64,000 nt of DNA from Lutraria lutraria (GCA_964023205.1 OZ026838.1:27245843-27309842); one strand, 5' to 3'. Positions 34,801 to 46,787 are shown, counted from the first letter of the stretch. The notes: generated by a model not told the origin, from the sequence alone. Numbers and translations are program-made.

Positions 34801-37800
34801 CCCCCCTAAATTAAGACTATGCATGGCTGTTAATCCAATTGTATCAACTCCATAATTTTATACATTATTTTATACATTTTTGTGTCGGTAAATAGCTATT
34901 CATAGCTAATGTTCACCATGTTCATAATAAATTATACTATTCTGACAATAAATAAAGTTTTGAACTTGAACATTTGGCTGTACAATAATCATAGTAAATT
35001 ATGATACATGTACTTATCAATGTGTGATGATTTTGATACATGTATTTATTTCTGCTATAAAAGACTGTGAATACTGTCAGATCAGATTCAAGTTCACCAA
35101 TAGTGATACTTAGTACATGTATATATTACTGTAGAACGCTTTAATTTTGCGAGGTCAAAATTTCGCGTATTTTGTTAAAAATCAGCTGTTTTCTTTATTC
35201 GCGTATTTATGAATTTGCAACATCGTCAGGCAGCATTAAGGTGCGATCAAAGACATGCTGTCGTTGATTTGATATGTGTGTGTCACACCTGATCTGTTAG
35301 ACATTTAAGTTGTGATTCAATGTTTTATATCTAATAACAATAGATTGATAATAGTTTGTAATTGTTGTAGAAGTTACGTTTTACAAACAGTAGGTAATTA
35401 AGTGTGAAAAACTGTTACTGGTATGTTCAAACGATGTCCAAAATTGTTCAACAAACGATAGTTTAGTAAAGGCAATTTTATAAAAAAAATAGATTGTAAA
35501 CATTAATGGTACATGTTTATTGTTAATATATTGCTTTCAACAGATTAACTAAACTGATTATTTTTACGATAAAATACTATAAATGACATAAGTTGTGTAT
35601 TTTCGGACATACTGATTTTCGAATATATAAAACTTAGCATTTATTTGTGACATTAATGAATTCGCGAGGTATTCGATTCGCGAATATTAGCGAAATAAAA
35701 CTAACACAAATAAAACCAGTTCTACAGTATCATACATGTATCTGCATTACAGTTTCTTACAGAATCACATTTTTTCATTTAGAAAGCCCAGCCTTTCCCA
35801 GAAAAATGACAAGAGTGATTTATTTATCAATTATATAATAGCGTTCATTTCTTTTGCTGGTTTATCAATTTTATACACTTACCTTACACAGTGACATGTA
35901 TCATTATTGTTGACCAGTATAATTTATTTAGGTAACCGGAACTATAATCCGTATGCATTGTAAACTTTTACAGATTGATATTCTACAATGTTCAAGCAAC
36001 AGTGGAAGGTTTTGTGAAGGATAGAAATATAAAAGTTGTTGAACAAGTAAGTTATTCACTAATTTACCTTTAATTTCTGATTAAGTTTAAAAATACAAAG
36101 TACATAATTTTTAAGCCTTATTACATTTTCTTCTATGTAAGTCGGATAGGCAAGTCAATAGAGTGCATGTATGTATAATTAATGAGATTGTTGGATTGAT
36201 CTTTAATCAAAGAATTCATTGATTGATTGTTCAGAAATTTAAAGACAATGGTTATGTTTTTTTTATCATACAAATATATTTGTATTTATTAATCTACATG
36301 TGTTGTATGTTTCAGCTAAGCAAGCAGATCAAAGAATTGTCTGTGAAAGAAAGTGACATAGAAAGAGCTACACAGGTATGCTAAATAACAATAACCCCAG
36401 AATATTCATCCTTGTAGTATTATATTTTATCTTCTTCCTGTGATAAAAACAGTGGACTAAAGGCTCCCCGGTTTCATAAGTTTATGAATTCAGAAGGGCA
36501 ATCTCCTCTCAGACTGAGCAGTATTAGGCTGATTAAGAAAATATCATATACTGTCAAATAATTAGTAGATAAATATGTATCACAAATTGTGAAAACTTTA
36601 TCTTAATAGACATGTCATGAAAAACTTTAAACAGAATTGGCAACATTTAATGGTTGCAATCACGTGTGATAAGATTCTGGGATGAACTGTTCCTCGTTAC
36701 ACTAGTAAAATATCGAGGGCCGTAGGGAAAAATTACGGTAGGTTGGTTACCGAGAAACAAACAAATTTTTATCACACCTAAGCTCAGATGCTTTCACTGT
36801 GTGTTATATTGTCCATTGTCTCATAGTATAACAGTTTCTATGATTATTTTTGTCCAATCTGACTAAAGTATTCGATCTTCCTTATGGCAAGATCTGATGA
36901 CGGCCTATACCAGTTTCTATTTTCAAAAGTCGGAATTTCCATGATCACTATTTATATCTATTTATAATTCAGCCAATCGTATAACTCGTTTCATCGGTAC
37001 TTTGGCCGAATGAATTTCTACCTGACGATGTTATTTAAACGTTAGTAAACATTAAATTACGTATAACATATTTGTCTGCAACCACTTTTTGATTGTTTTA
37101 GTAATCCTGATCGATTCGGCCATAGTAGTATAGAAAATTTAATAAACACGCATGTCACATGGGCGCTATCATTACATTTAGTTGCGTAAGAATAGGTGTT
37201 CGTGATAACTACTGTTTTTTACTGCGGTTAAAAATAGAATCAGATCACTTTCAGAATTATGAAAGTAAGGCGCTGATTGGCTAGTGGAAAAGGTCACCTG
37301 AGGTGACCTTTTATAGGTCGTCTTCAGATCCTCATAGAGTAGCGGGTTTGAGGATATGATTTTAATCAGATTGATTTTTGTATTGATTTATTTTGATTTA
37401 TGTTTTTCTTACTTGTAGTATTTAAAAAGAGATGTATTTGAAGATGAGTCTGGTGATGCAGAAGATAAACAGTTACAGGGACAAGATGCCAAGGTATTGT
37501 ATGCCCTAAATTAGCTCGTACAATTATTGGTTTTGGATAACATTGATAAAAAAATTATTTCTATTTTTAATACTCAAAGGCCCATTAGCTTTTTGAATTT
37601 AGGAATACACAACAATAGATAAAATGATAGTAAAATATAAGAAATGTATTTTATTTGCTCTAAAACAATATTTACATAATGCCTTTCTTTAGCCACATCT
37701 CATTAAATGTTGTTAGATGCTTTTTATTATTTGCAATATCATTGAAAAAATACTGTGCTACATTTACTTGGTGAAATTTCGGAATGTTTTTATTGCAAGT

Positions 37801-38570
37801 AAAAGTCAGTTTCACCGATAAGACATCTTCCTCGGTAAAATAAGACCTACTTTAATTTTAACAAATGAAAAAGCTGATGGGCCTTTACTGTTATCAGTTG
37901 TGTATAAGAGGCATGTTTTTGCATCCAAAATCAGGTACGTCTTATACGTAGGTGTAAAAATTTATGTGAAATTATTCAATGAATATACTTTGTTATTTTC
38001 AATATGACGGCAATGGTTTGATGTATCAGTATGAAATTATGAATCTCTTTCTGAAAGCAATTTAGTAGACGTAAGAAATTGCTAATATGAAGTAAATAAT
38101 TAAGGCTCTCCCATAAATGAGAATTTTGATCATATTTGTATGGTAGCATATTTCTGCATAAGACGATCAGATTATTACGCGAAAATCATTCTGCCAAATT
38201 TTCATATAAAAAGACATTTCACGAAAATTTAATAATTTTTCACAATTTCGACAATAAGTGGACCTCTAACTCATTAAGTGAACAATTCACCATTTTCATG
38301 ATAGTATCACGACAAACAGAAAGCATTTGAGAAATTAACTTGCTAAGTGTATGCAGAAATATGCCACCATACATTAGATATTGGTAAACTTATGAGTTAT
38401 CTGCTCAAACTTTGAAACTCTATCGGCAAAAATAATAAGGTAAGTTACTGACATAATTTTTTCTGTCTTTACAGGCAATGATGGAAAATGTAGTGACTAG
38501 TACAGAATTTAACCAAAAATGGTTTTCCTGGATTAAAACTGATAATGTACCTTGTTCAACTAGCCAGTAA
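31820..38570 (+). CDS. C8orf76: C8orf76 homologue, 380 aa
   Basis: Nine coding exons: 31820-31918, 32398-32524, 33133-33245, 33776-33860, 34357-34771, 35974-36046, 36316-36375, 37419-37493 and 38475-38570. All are in phase and total 380 residues, the length I recall for human C8orf76. Matching blocks: an acidic start, YNAKVCYPKWFLSEK, LYKFRGDYHSHHKNFDSAI, ELVDSLARCYIQVKKYDLAK, then FWIKLSNAYRNIQ, LLSCLIRARLIFYNVQ and a FNQKWFSWIK end. The helical pairs in exons 2-5 (about 45-145) resemble degenerate TPRs. A polar low-complexity insert fills most of exon 5 (about 150-250). The family's function is not established; partners cannot be read from this locus. The start ATG follows an acceptor at 31815. 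Confidence 0.88.
32085..32305 (-). repeat. tRNA-derived SINE, copy 3 (full)
   Basis: On the minus strand: A-box region GAGTGGTTAAGGTCACTGA, B-box GGGTTCGAGCCCC, the AAAGTAGGCAGTTGCTTACA body and a GGGGCGTACAACTTG end. It matches 1645-1893 and 51608-51835. Lies in C8orf76 intron 1. Confidence 0.75.
33432..33620. repeat. foldback MITE family A, copy 4
   Basis: GTACAGTACAACCTCTCCGGA and GGAGAGGTTACTCTGT ends; internal AGCAACAACCTCCCTACAAC and CTCTAGAGCAACAACCTCTC. Located in C8orf76 intron 3. Confidence 0.75.
34010..34116. repeat. foldback MITE family A, copy 5 (short, highly symmetrical)
   Basis: ACAGTACAACCTCTGTAGAGC and GGAGAGGTTGTACTGT are inverted ends. A second inverted pair, GTAGAGCAACA and TGTTGCTCTAC-like, lies inside. 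At 107 bp it is the most compact copy. Confidence 0.8.
34150..34322 (-). repeat. tRNA-derived SINE, third family
   Basis: On the minus strand, GTGGCAGTGGTCCACTGG (A-box region) precedes GGGTTCAATTCC (B-box) by about 30 bases. The tail side reads into ACACATGGAGAACTTGCCAG. No matching full copy elsewhere in the window. Confidence 0.5.
34860..34970 (+). repeat. retroelement 3'-end fragment with a TTGAAC tail
   Basis: GTCGGTAAATAGCTATTCAT, AGCTAATGTT, AATAAATAAAGTTTTGAAC and TTGAAC resemble the ends at 19840 and 22798, but the tail repeat is TTGAAC instead of TTGTATC. Confidence 0.45.
35127..35730. mobile_element. 604-bp terminal-inverted-repeat element
   Basis: Left TACTGTAGAACGCTTTAATTT and right AATAAAACCAGTTCTACAGTA are inverted ends. 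Subterminal TTTTGCGAG, TTTCGCGTA and TTCGCGAATATTAGCG repeats are also symmetrical. No reading frame of note. Lies in C8orf76 intron 5. Confidence 0.7.
36889..37332. mobile_element. 444-bp terminal-inverted-repeat element
   Basis: Left AGATCTGATGACGGCCTATA matches the complement of the right end TATAGGTCGTCTTCAGATC (about 16 of 19 positions). The right subterminal region holds a perfect palindrome, AAGGTCACCTGAGGTGACCTT. Lies in C8orf76 intron 7. Confidence 0.6.
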
Positions 38571-38640
38571 AGATTTTTCTAAATTTATCTGTGTTTTGTT
38601 TTATTGTATATAATGACATCTCACTAACTCTGTGATCATA

Positions 38641-38646
38641 AATAAA
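38641..38646 (+). terminator. C8orf76: putative polyadenylation signal of C8orf76
   Basis: AATAAA 71 bases after the stop codon. Confidence 0.5.
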
Positions 38647-39829
38647 GCCAACCTTAAAAATGCTTGTTTGGGGTAATCCTACCCAAAGAGAACTTTCAGT
38701 GGGTAGATAGGTAGAAAATATTAAGTTATTTATTTACATTGAACCTAAAATACTTGTCAAAATGCTGTTTATACATTGAAATTATTTTTACCCAAGACCA
38801 AAATAAATCGGGTAGGGCTGTATATCTGGTAGGTAACCCCAAACAAAATATTTTTAAGGATGACCTAATCATCCTTGTACTCAGATCATCTCATTATAAT
38901 GACAACTTATCAGACAGAGCTGTTCAATACATATTAACCCATTATGTGAACACCGTATATTTTTAGCCCTAAAGGTGGTCGTATCATCAGGGGTGTATCA
39001 AGGATCCTTCACTGGGGAATAAAAAGACAACAATCAGTGTTTGCAGTTTATAATAAAACATCTGAATTCTACATAAATAACACACAGCAAAGTTATTCAT
39101 GAGTAAGAAAAACAAAAATATATACATTCAGACATTACAATTACTGTATACTACCAGTGATGCTATAATATGTAATATAGCAGCTCTGATACTAGTTACT
39201 GAAATTGGATAAGGATCACTTCTCAATGTCTGAAAAGTCTGTACATACAAATTTATCTTTTACAGGTATGATTCAATGGATATCATAAGTTTCATTTTAT
39301 ACACTGGTATAATATGATTGAATGATCAAATATAAAAAATATCTAATTGCTGTTAGTGTAAAAAAAGTATGAAGCAATCACTACAAGTAATATCGCATGT
39401 GATCATTACCAAATTTTGAAATCTATATTTTATTAAGCATTGGATAATATTACATACAATTAGACAAACACACATGCAAATCATATATTTAAAGGTACAT
39501 TTTCATTTATCAAATAATTCTAAAGAAACACTCCAGTTAGATTCTTTGTCATGTTTGAAAGTCAAAATAAAATAAATACGATGCACATTCATTTAAATCA
39601 GCCAATAAATAATTCTGTATCACAGCTAACCTTGAGCACAAAGAAGGAAATTCATAGCCACCGCAACACTAAGTGAATGACATGTTTTGATCAAAAACAG
39701 GGACAGATGTACAATACAAAAATGTTTTTGATTTTTTTTTTCGTGACAAACCCCTTTGATACTAAATATAATACCAAATGAATTTCCCTCCGTATTTACT
39801 TTCCTTCATGTAGAAACAAGATGTGTTTT

Positions 39830-40040
39830 TAAAACACAATGCCCCTCCCTGGTGACCTTGATCTTTGACTTACTGACATTAAACTGCACAGGTCCTGTAG
39901 AGGTTGTCATGATGAACCTACATATAAAGTTTGATGACTGTAGGTGGAAGCGTTTTATAGGCAAGGTTAAAGTTTGGTAAAAACAGACAGACAGGCCAAA
40001 AACAATATGCTCCCAATCTGTCGATATGGGGGCATAAAAA
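39830..40040 (+). repeat. interspersed repeat, ACAATATGCTCCC type
   Basis: A block with TGACCTTGATCTTTGAC, AAAGTTTGATGACTGTAGGT, CAGACAGACAGG, AAAAACAATATGCTCCC and GGGGGCATAA. The style suggests an abundant mollusc repeat, but only one copy lies in this window, so this is a judgement. Confidence 0.4.
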
Positions 40041-41301
40041 ATTTACACAACACAAAAACCTATGTACATAATACATGTATCAAATCAGCCAATGCATCTG
40101 AAAATTAGTCAACAATAACATGATAAAAAAGAAAAATAATTGTGCAATGTCAACTATGGAACAAACAGTAGATGAAAAAGATGAACATCATAAAACAATG
40201 CAATAACAGAATTCAAAAATTAACAACAAAAAACAAACGGCTGGACTTACATAGCTCACATTTGCAACATAAAACAAAGCTCTTTGTTTGAGCTATAATT
40301 TCAGAAAAAAACTGCAATCAGTCACAACCAAATTTAAGTCTAAGACATACATCTTGGATATTACAACTGTATAGGTACAACAATCAGATGTAAATGTATC
40401 AAAAGGGCTTGTAGGTAGCTTGTAATGTATTTAAACATTTCATATTGACATTAGGTTCAAGTTCAAGGACAAAAGAAATCTAAACGATTTTACATTAATT
40501 TAGGTCCTAGCTCAGGGCAGGAACAATACATGCAAGTATTTATGACATTTATTAAACACATAATCATGTCTGTTAGCTCATTTTAATTAGAAAATCTCAA
40601 GGACTGCAGCTATTCATTAATAATTTAAGACACCAACCGGTAACCATGGCATATTGAAACTGGTGTAGAGCAAAAACGAGACTCCAGTGTATTGGCAGTA
40701 GCTTACTGTCATTCCAATTGACAATGATCATTGACTCAACTGAGGGATATGTTAAGTCACTTCCACAGCAACTCAGACAAAGAATTTGAGGGATCTTTCA
40801 TCAGTAATAAAGAGCATTTCAACCACATATTTCTCCAACCTTTTGGCACTGTCAGTTTTCCAAAGATAATGTATACATGCATAGACAGCAATGATGATAC
40901 ATTTAAGGTTATGTATGATACGATCCTTACCTGAGTGTTGTTTTGAAACAGTTGAGGTAGCGATAGTCAGCTGATAAAAAAAAACGTCATTTTAACTTAA
41001 GGATTCCTTTAATACACTTTCATCTATAATCAAAAACACAATTAGCTACAGCTGGGGAATATTTACTCTTTTCACATAGACAAGCTTTAAATGTTACAGA
41101 AAAGAGTAAGGATTTAAATGCCTGGTTCTCCTGTATCTTACCTCCCCTTACACAGGGCTGACTCTGAAATGACCATAGCTGTTGAATGGGCCGTTAAACA
41201 ACAGATACAAAAAATTCAAATGGTACAAGTATATCTATCAGTGGACTTTGCCTATTAACCACATCATGCTATATAAGTAATACAACCAAACTTTCATCTT
41301 A

Positions 41302-41505
41302 TACAGTAAAACCTCACACTCAGCAACTTAGTACAACCTCTGCAGAGCAACACCCTGTGGGAGCTGCAAATATTGGTCGTTGTTTAGAGGTTGTTGCTCT
41401 ACAGTGATTAAATTTATAGTAAATATCAGTTCAGGAGAATATTGAAGGTGTTCTTATAGAGAGGTTGTTGCTCTACAGAGTGCAGCTCTGGAGGTTTTAC
41501 TGTAC
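41302..41505. repeat. foldback MITE family A, copy 6 (possibly two nested copies)
   Basis: TACAGTAAAACCTCACACTCA and GGAGGTTTTACTGTA ends enclose a segment 41332-41403 (TACAACCTCTGCAGAGCAACA ... GGTTGTTGCTCTACAG). That segment is close to copy 5, so one copy may have inserted into another. Confidence 0.7.
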
Positions 41506-41957
41506 CTGAATATTCAGACCTCCTCATTATAATGGCCATTAATCAGAGTACCTAGCCATTATGTTCATCTCTTTGAGAATGGGTCCAGGCAGATTGGGAA
41601 ATTTCGAGTTTTGACAACTAGGTTATTGAGACATTTTATCAATAGACAAAGCCAAATAAATTGAATTCTCTGATTTCTTTGCACTAGTGTATACTATACT
41701 TCTTGTAAAAAAATGGTCATAACTTTGAAATTCTTTTTTTTTAAACGTCCATTGTGAATTTCTCCATTTAGATTTAGGGAGTTGAAGCCTAGATGCTATT
41801 GGGAAGGGTCCGTTCACAAGACCCAAACAAAGAAGGAAAAAAATTGCTGGTACCAATTTTCAACATTTCTCTATGTCTGAACTTGATAAAGGGACCACCT
41901 CAATGTTACGGTAAGTCAGATTTTGATTGGTCCAGAAAGTCGTAATAATATTAAAGT

Positions 41958-41963
41958 TTTATT
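41958..41963 (-). terminator. putative polyadenylation signal of ZnfB
   Basis: Minus-strand AATAAA, about 160 bases after the ZnfB stop codon. Confidence 0.5.
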
Positions 41964-42123
41964 GTATTAGGGCAAATGCTATGTACAGACAATGTGATTC
42001 ATAACGTGGCTTCAGTCATAAACATTTGTCTGCTAATCAGTTTCTAAAATTACCACAGCCAAACAAATTTTCCCAGGATTTCTGCTGGGTTTTTATCTGT
42101 GTCATATAATACACAGGTGTAAC

Positions 42124-44906
42124 CTATACACGAGTGATTACGGAGACAAATGCTTGACTGCGAAAAAAATCTTTATCTGACTCTAAGATCTCCTTTCTTT
42201 GCGATCTTGATACCAAAAAATGATCAAATGTATGCTTACTTCTGGCATGTTCAGCATTCATATGAAGTGTAAGAAAGTTTTCGTTAAATGTAGTAAAGTT
42301 ACAGAAGCTACATTTCAATGCTATGTTAGCAAGGTCAGTGATACCAAGCTTAGATCCAATTTCTGAACGAGTTAATTTTTGTGAAGTTGCCTGCGTAGAA
42401 CACTGAAAAAGATCATTGATTGCATCCTGGCCGCTGATGACATCTGTAATTTTCAAGTCATCCTGAATATACTTACTTTCATTAGGCTCAATTTTGACAT
42501 TTGGATACAAAATTGAAGAGCCTGTAGCAATGTTTGGAGTTCCTGATGCAATATTCCTAAATTCTTCAATAGGTTTAGATCTAAATACAGCACTTTCATG
42601 CATATCTTTTAGCTCATTGATTACTTCCATTTGATTCTTGTTGCAATCAGCAGAACCTTTGGTTACTGAATAGTCAATAGGAACATCCTCATCAATAAAC
42701 TTTCGTTTGGCATCAGCTTCGGAGAAACTGTCATCTGAATGCTTTCTCTTGCCAGTATTTTGGTTATTACACACATCGGATATGAAAGCACAAAGTTTTA
42801 ATGATGCACCTTCTTTGGCTCCGTGCTCATCTAACTGATGCTGCAACAACGCAGAGCGAGAAAATGACTGAAATGAACATGATTGACAGCAAAAACGATG
42901 ACTGTTGACATGCTCATAAAGCTCATGAATTTTATCAGATCGGTAGCAACAAAAATTGCACCAATACAAAATAGTGTCTATACTCACAACGTGTCCTTCG
43001 CTATTTGTTAGGTTCATGTTTGAAGCGACAGCACATAGGACATCTGGATTAAGTTTGTTTTTTCCACCAGGTGTTAGATCAACTTCAACTAAAGCATTCT
43101 GAGAATTATGTACTTCTTCCAAAGGAGGTGTTTCGGTATCACAAGGTCTGTCAAATACTTGACGATACCGTGGTTTGTAAGGTGTTAAATCGTGCTTTGC
43201 CAAAATCACATCATTTTTCTTAAGTAAATTGTCAACAATTTTTCCAAAATGTGGACTTTTATTGCCAATAGGACTTGATTTGCTAGCAGCTTGTCCCTGA
43301 ATAGAATGTTTGGTCTTTGGCAGGACGGCTGTTGGTTTCTGACGTCTTTCAACCACTGGGGGAACATTTTTATCCTGAAAAAATATATTTTGTCATTTAT
43401 GGGTCTTCAGCTTATGGTCTGCAAAATCTTTTACAAAGGGACAACTTCCTGGCCAAGGAAACAAAAATCAGCTGTTACCTTCAGAAACATGTAGCATAAT
43501 ATAATAATCTATGCAAATAGTCAATTCAAAAGACAAAACAAACACACACAAATTTGTTGTCATCAGTTCATTTCTCTTGAAGGCATAGTAATTCTAGGTC
43601 AAATTATGTTTAGAAGTCTGTGTTTATAAACAGACAATTTAGAGTGATTGTTGTTACAGTAATAAAACATCTACAACGGGATTTGTATGGCAAATATTCA
43701 TCGCATTAAACTACCGGTAACATACTAAATAGTAAATACATCAACACATCACAAGAAATCAACAAAATATGTTTGGAGTACCATAACATAACATAATATG
43801 ATATACAGTGTAATGTCTCCAAAGTAACAAAATTAATTACGGTATGTTGTTGCTTGGAGGTCGTTGCTCCAGAGGTTAAATTGATAGTTAAATTGTGCAG
43901 TGGGAAAAGTCACGCTGTTGTTAAAGATAGGGAGTTGTTCAAGCGAGGGCTGCTCCGGAGAGGTTATACTGTACATGGTATTGGAATACACTGTTAATTG
44001 TCTAACAGCAAAGAGTGGAGTCATTAAGTAACGGCCAACTGATTATAAAAGACAGTGCCATCTTAATGGCCTTCACAGAGCACTTTTAAATACAAATTAT
44101 AATAAAATAGAATAAAAAAATACCAGGGTCTTTAATTTTCCAGAAGATTTGTGTTTAATGTCAACAGGTTCTGTCTCTTCACCGACATCTTGAGATGCTG
44201 AAAAGTGCAAGTACACTGTACAGTACATCATAAGTGAGTTAAAATTTCAAGACACAATTTTTAAAAGTTCCAATATTTAAGGAAACATGACAATGTGTTA
44301 ATTGAAATTATTTTTTATCACAAAGTTTGTGAAGACATATTTTATTAGTGAATATAACAGTCGAACTGAATAGAAGAGTTAATCAAACTTCATCTTTAAA
44401 ATTATGAAACAAACAGAAAGGAATGGGGTTCACTTGAAACAGATTAAGTCATTAAAGCACACATAGCTGCCATAATGTTGACATGAATTCAATACCTGCA
44501 GAAACATGGCTAACAAACTGTCATTTCAGAACTGAGTTAAGTCCATTGTAAACATTGGAGCCAGTAGCAGCAATATAATTAAGCCATCAAACTTGTGTAC
44601 AATAATTCAAATCAGCTAAAATTTACTACTGATACTAAATTACTATAGTTTCATAAATTTAATTGTCATGGAATAATTAAACTCCTAGCTAAGCTAATCC
44701 ACATAATATCAATGAAATACATTTCTTCAACTCAACGACAATAATAAGGTAAGCATGATGCTTTATAAATGTACAGAATTAGATATTTTCAAGGAAATGA
44801 TGTACGAATTTGTATTTTGTACATTAAAACACTTACCTCCCACATAAAAAACTTCATAACCCTCTATTTCTCCCACAGATTGCATCTCAGATTGCTCATC
44901 AGTCAT
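42124..44906 (-). CDS. ZnfB: short paralogue of ZnfA, three C2H2 fingers, 464 aa
   Basis: Three exons: 44906-44837, 44197-44124 and 43374-42124, all in phase. Exon 1 encodes MTDEQSEMQSVGEIEGYEVF, aligned with the ZnfA exon 1 product. The large exon repeats ZnfA features in order: NDVILAKHDLTPYKPR (ZnfA NEVLTRHDATALNPQ), PDVLCAVASN, VVSIDTILYWCNFC, then paired fingers CNFC..HVNSH and CQSC..HQLDEH. After a divergent acidic linker comes a third finger, CSFC-x12-HMNAEH. A SUMO-type VKIE lies in the linker. The protein stops 35 residues after this finger, where ZnfA continues for over 600 residues. The ZnfA exon encoding TEALVEENQRIKKIL has no counterpart. Family unknown to me; a nuclear role is inferred. 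An internal GTG start at 43356 is not needed, because the exon opens at 43374. Confidence 0.83.
43804..43974. repeat. foldback MITE family A, copy 7
   Basis: TACAGTGTAATGTCTCCAAAG and GGAGAGGTTATACTGTA ends; GTTGTTGCTTGGAGGTCGTTG inside. Lies in ZnfB intron 2. Confidence 0.7.
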
Positions 44907-45059
44907 AATTACTAAAATCATACATACAGTGATTAATTATTATACACCATAGGGGTAAACTTTTTAATACAATTCCTTGCCCTTAGTAAGTTGAAAGTTA
45001 ATAAATATTAATATCAAGTCAATGACACAGTAAGATTTAAAGAAGTGTGTGTGAAACGT

Positions 45060-45450
45060 GGATGCTCCCTAAAGCCCCAAAGGCCAACTGGATAGTAAGA
45101 CCTTTGACCTACTAACCTCAAAATCAATAGGGATTATCTACATGTGAATACCTACCTCCAAACCAAAGCTGAGGAGCTTAGGCCAATTAGTTTACTAGTT
45201 AAGCCCAGACAATGTTTTTGCGCAGGTCACTGTGACCTTGACCTATCACATACTGATCTCAAAATCAATAGAGGTCAACTACATGTGATGACCAACTTCT
45301 AAACCAAGTCTGACGAACTTAGGCCAAATAATTCTCTAGTTGTGGGTCGGACATGACTTGGATTAGGACTGACCGATGAATGGCCTGACTGACTAACAAG
45401 TGCAAAGCAGTATACGGTACCCCCTTTTCTTTGGAAGGAGGCATAATAAA
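45060..45450. repeat. interspersed repeat with two internal modules
   Basis: A module of about 135-145 bp occurs twice: GACC..CT..TACTAACCTCAAAATCAATAG, ACATGTGA, CCAAACCAAAGCTGA-like, AGCTTAGGCCAAT and CTAGTT. It ends in a GGCATAATAAATGG-like sequence. Non-coding. Confidence 0.5.
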
Positions 45451-46661
45451 TGGATCAAGGTTTAAGAATAGAATTATTTAAACTTGCAAAACTTTAAAGT
45501 TTAATTAATTTACAATTACATTTATCAAATAATATCAAACTTATTTAATTTGCATAAAGAAGTATTACAAGCAATACAAAGATATAATCACATAAATTAA
45601 ATGAAAGTCTTACATGAAAACATTGACTGAGACTAAAAATTACTTTAATTATACAAGCTAGTTTATAGTCATAAAATGAGTATATCGTCGGCCCCTATCG
45701 GAACGGACGTTACTACATTTTCAGCTAAAATCAGAATTTCACGATTTCAGACTTTTCATAATGTCCCGCGTCTTATGCCAAAACCTTGTATCTTTAACAC
45801 TATCCAATCACTTAATTTTGTCACAGGAGGAAAAGTCAATTGGTTGAATTTTTTACGATAGGGAAAGTCGTAACTACAGACTGGTTTAGTCGACAATCTG
45901 TTTTGTAATTTCAACAAGTTGAAACTATATTTCAAAGTCAGTTTTAGAGTAGTATAGAGCTGTAGGCAAGATTATCATTAAATGAGTACTGTTCTGTTAT
46001 TTCTATAGGCTGCGTTCTTGGCTAAATTAAAACAATAATCCAATGTTGTTTTTGCTTTTCAAAGTCCATGATGATGTATTTGATTATGTAAAATTAATAT
46101 GTTTAAGTAAATATATAAGGTTATTTTCATCTTTTTGATGTAGTTGTTACGTCTTTTCCGATCCGAAGTATTTTAACAAAAGATGTTCTTTCATTGTAGT
46201 TACATCATTTTTTCAGATGGAATGGAAGGGTCAAATCTTCATTTATTAATTGTCATTACCTGAACATATTCTCATAAAAATATTGTCAGAGATTCCATTA
46301 AATGATCTTCTGCAGTAAGTGAGGTTTATTGAAAGACTGTCAAAGTCACATGCTTTTTTAATGTTACTTAATTGTTTTACATGCTAAGACATATGGCATC
46401 TAATAAACTTGTTTGAAAATGTAAAATTATTTTTTCAGTCTCCTGAATAGTTACATTTTTTAAGTAAATTACAGTAACAATATGTCTTTTCCGAATGTGG
46501 CCGACGATAAATATATATATGCATGATATAAATACATTACACCTTTATCACATTAGTTTACCAGTTACAGTATAATATGTGTTTTTTAAATCATGCGAAG
46601 TGAATCATGTCAGTAAGTCACAGAGTACCTGTATCATGGTACTGTACATATCGGGTTATAG

Positions 46662-46787
46662 CCCTACTAATTCGGCTTTCTGGTTGGCCGATTTTCATGA
46701 ACGAATTCGGAAAGGCCATCCTCTACGAGACAGCGCCAAGTCGAAAAAATGTCTCGCCGTCACAAAGCAGTCTAATTAGTTGGACTA
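46662..46787 (+). mobile_element. 126-bp MITE, copy 1
   Basis: Left TAGCCCTACTAATTCGGCT and right AGTCTAATTAGTTGGACTA are imperfect inverted repeats. The same ends and the inner TGTCTCGCCGTCACAAA block recur, inverted, at 60704-60771. Confidence 0.65.

Larger units (their letters stand above)
38571..42123. other. intergenic stretch between C8orf76 and ZnfB
   Basis: Contains the 3' flanks of both genes, with AATAAA for C8orf76 at 38641-38646 and minus-strand AATAAA for ZnfB at 41958-41963. A repeat spans about 39830-40040 and a family A foldback lies at 41302-41505. No conserved coding exon was seen. Confidence 0.6.

Noticed and set aside
41623..41856. A 77-codon minus-strand frame downstream of ZnfB, considered as a remnant of later ZnfA fingers
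   Set aside because: It has no Cys/His finger pattern and no similarity to ZnfA.
45690..46170. Possible inverted-repeat element (ATGTAGTAACGT... versus ATGTAGTTGTTACGT...)
   Set aside because: Matches are short and interrupted, and a third similar block at about 46480 confuses the boundaries; not strong enough to delimit.
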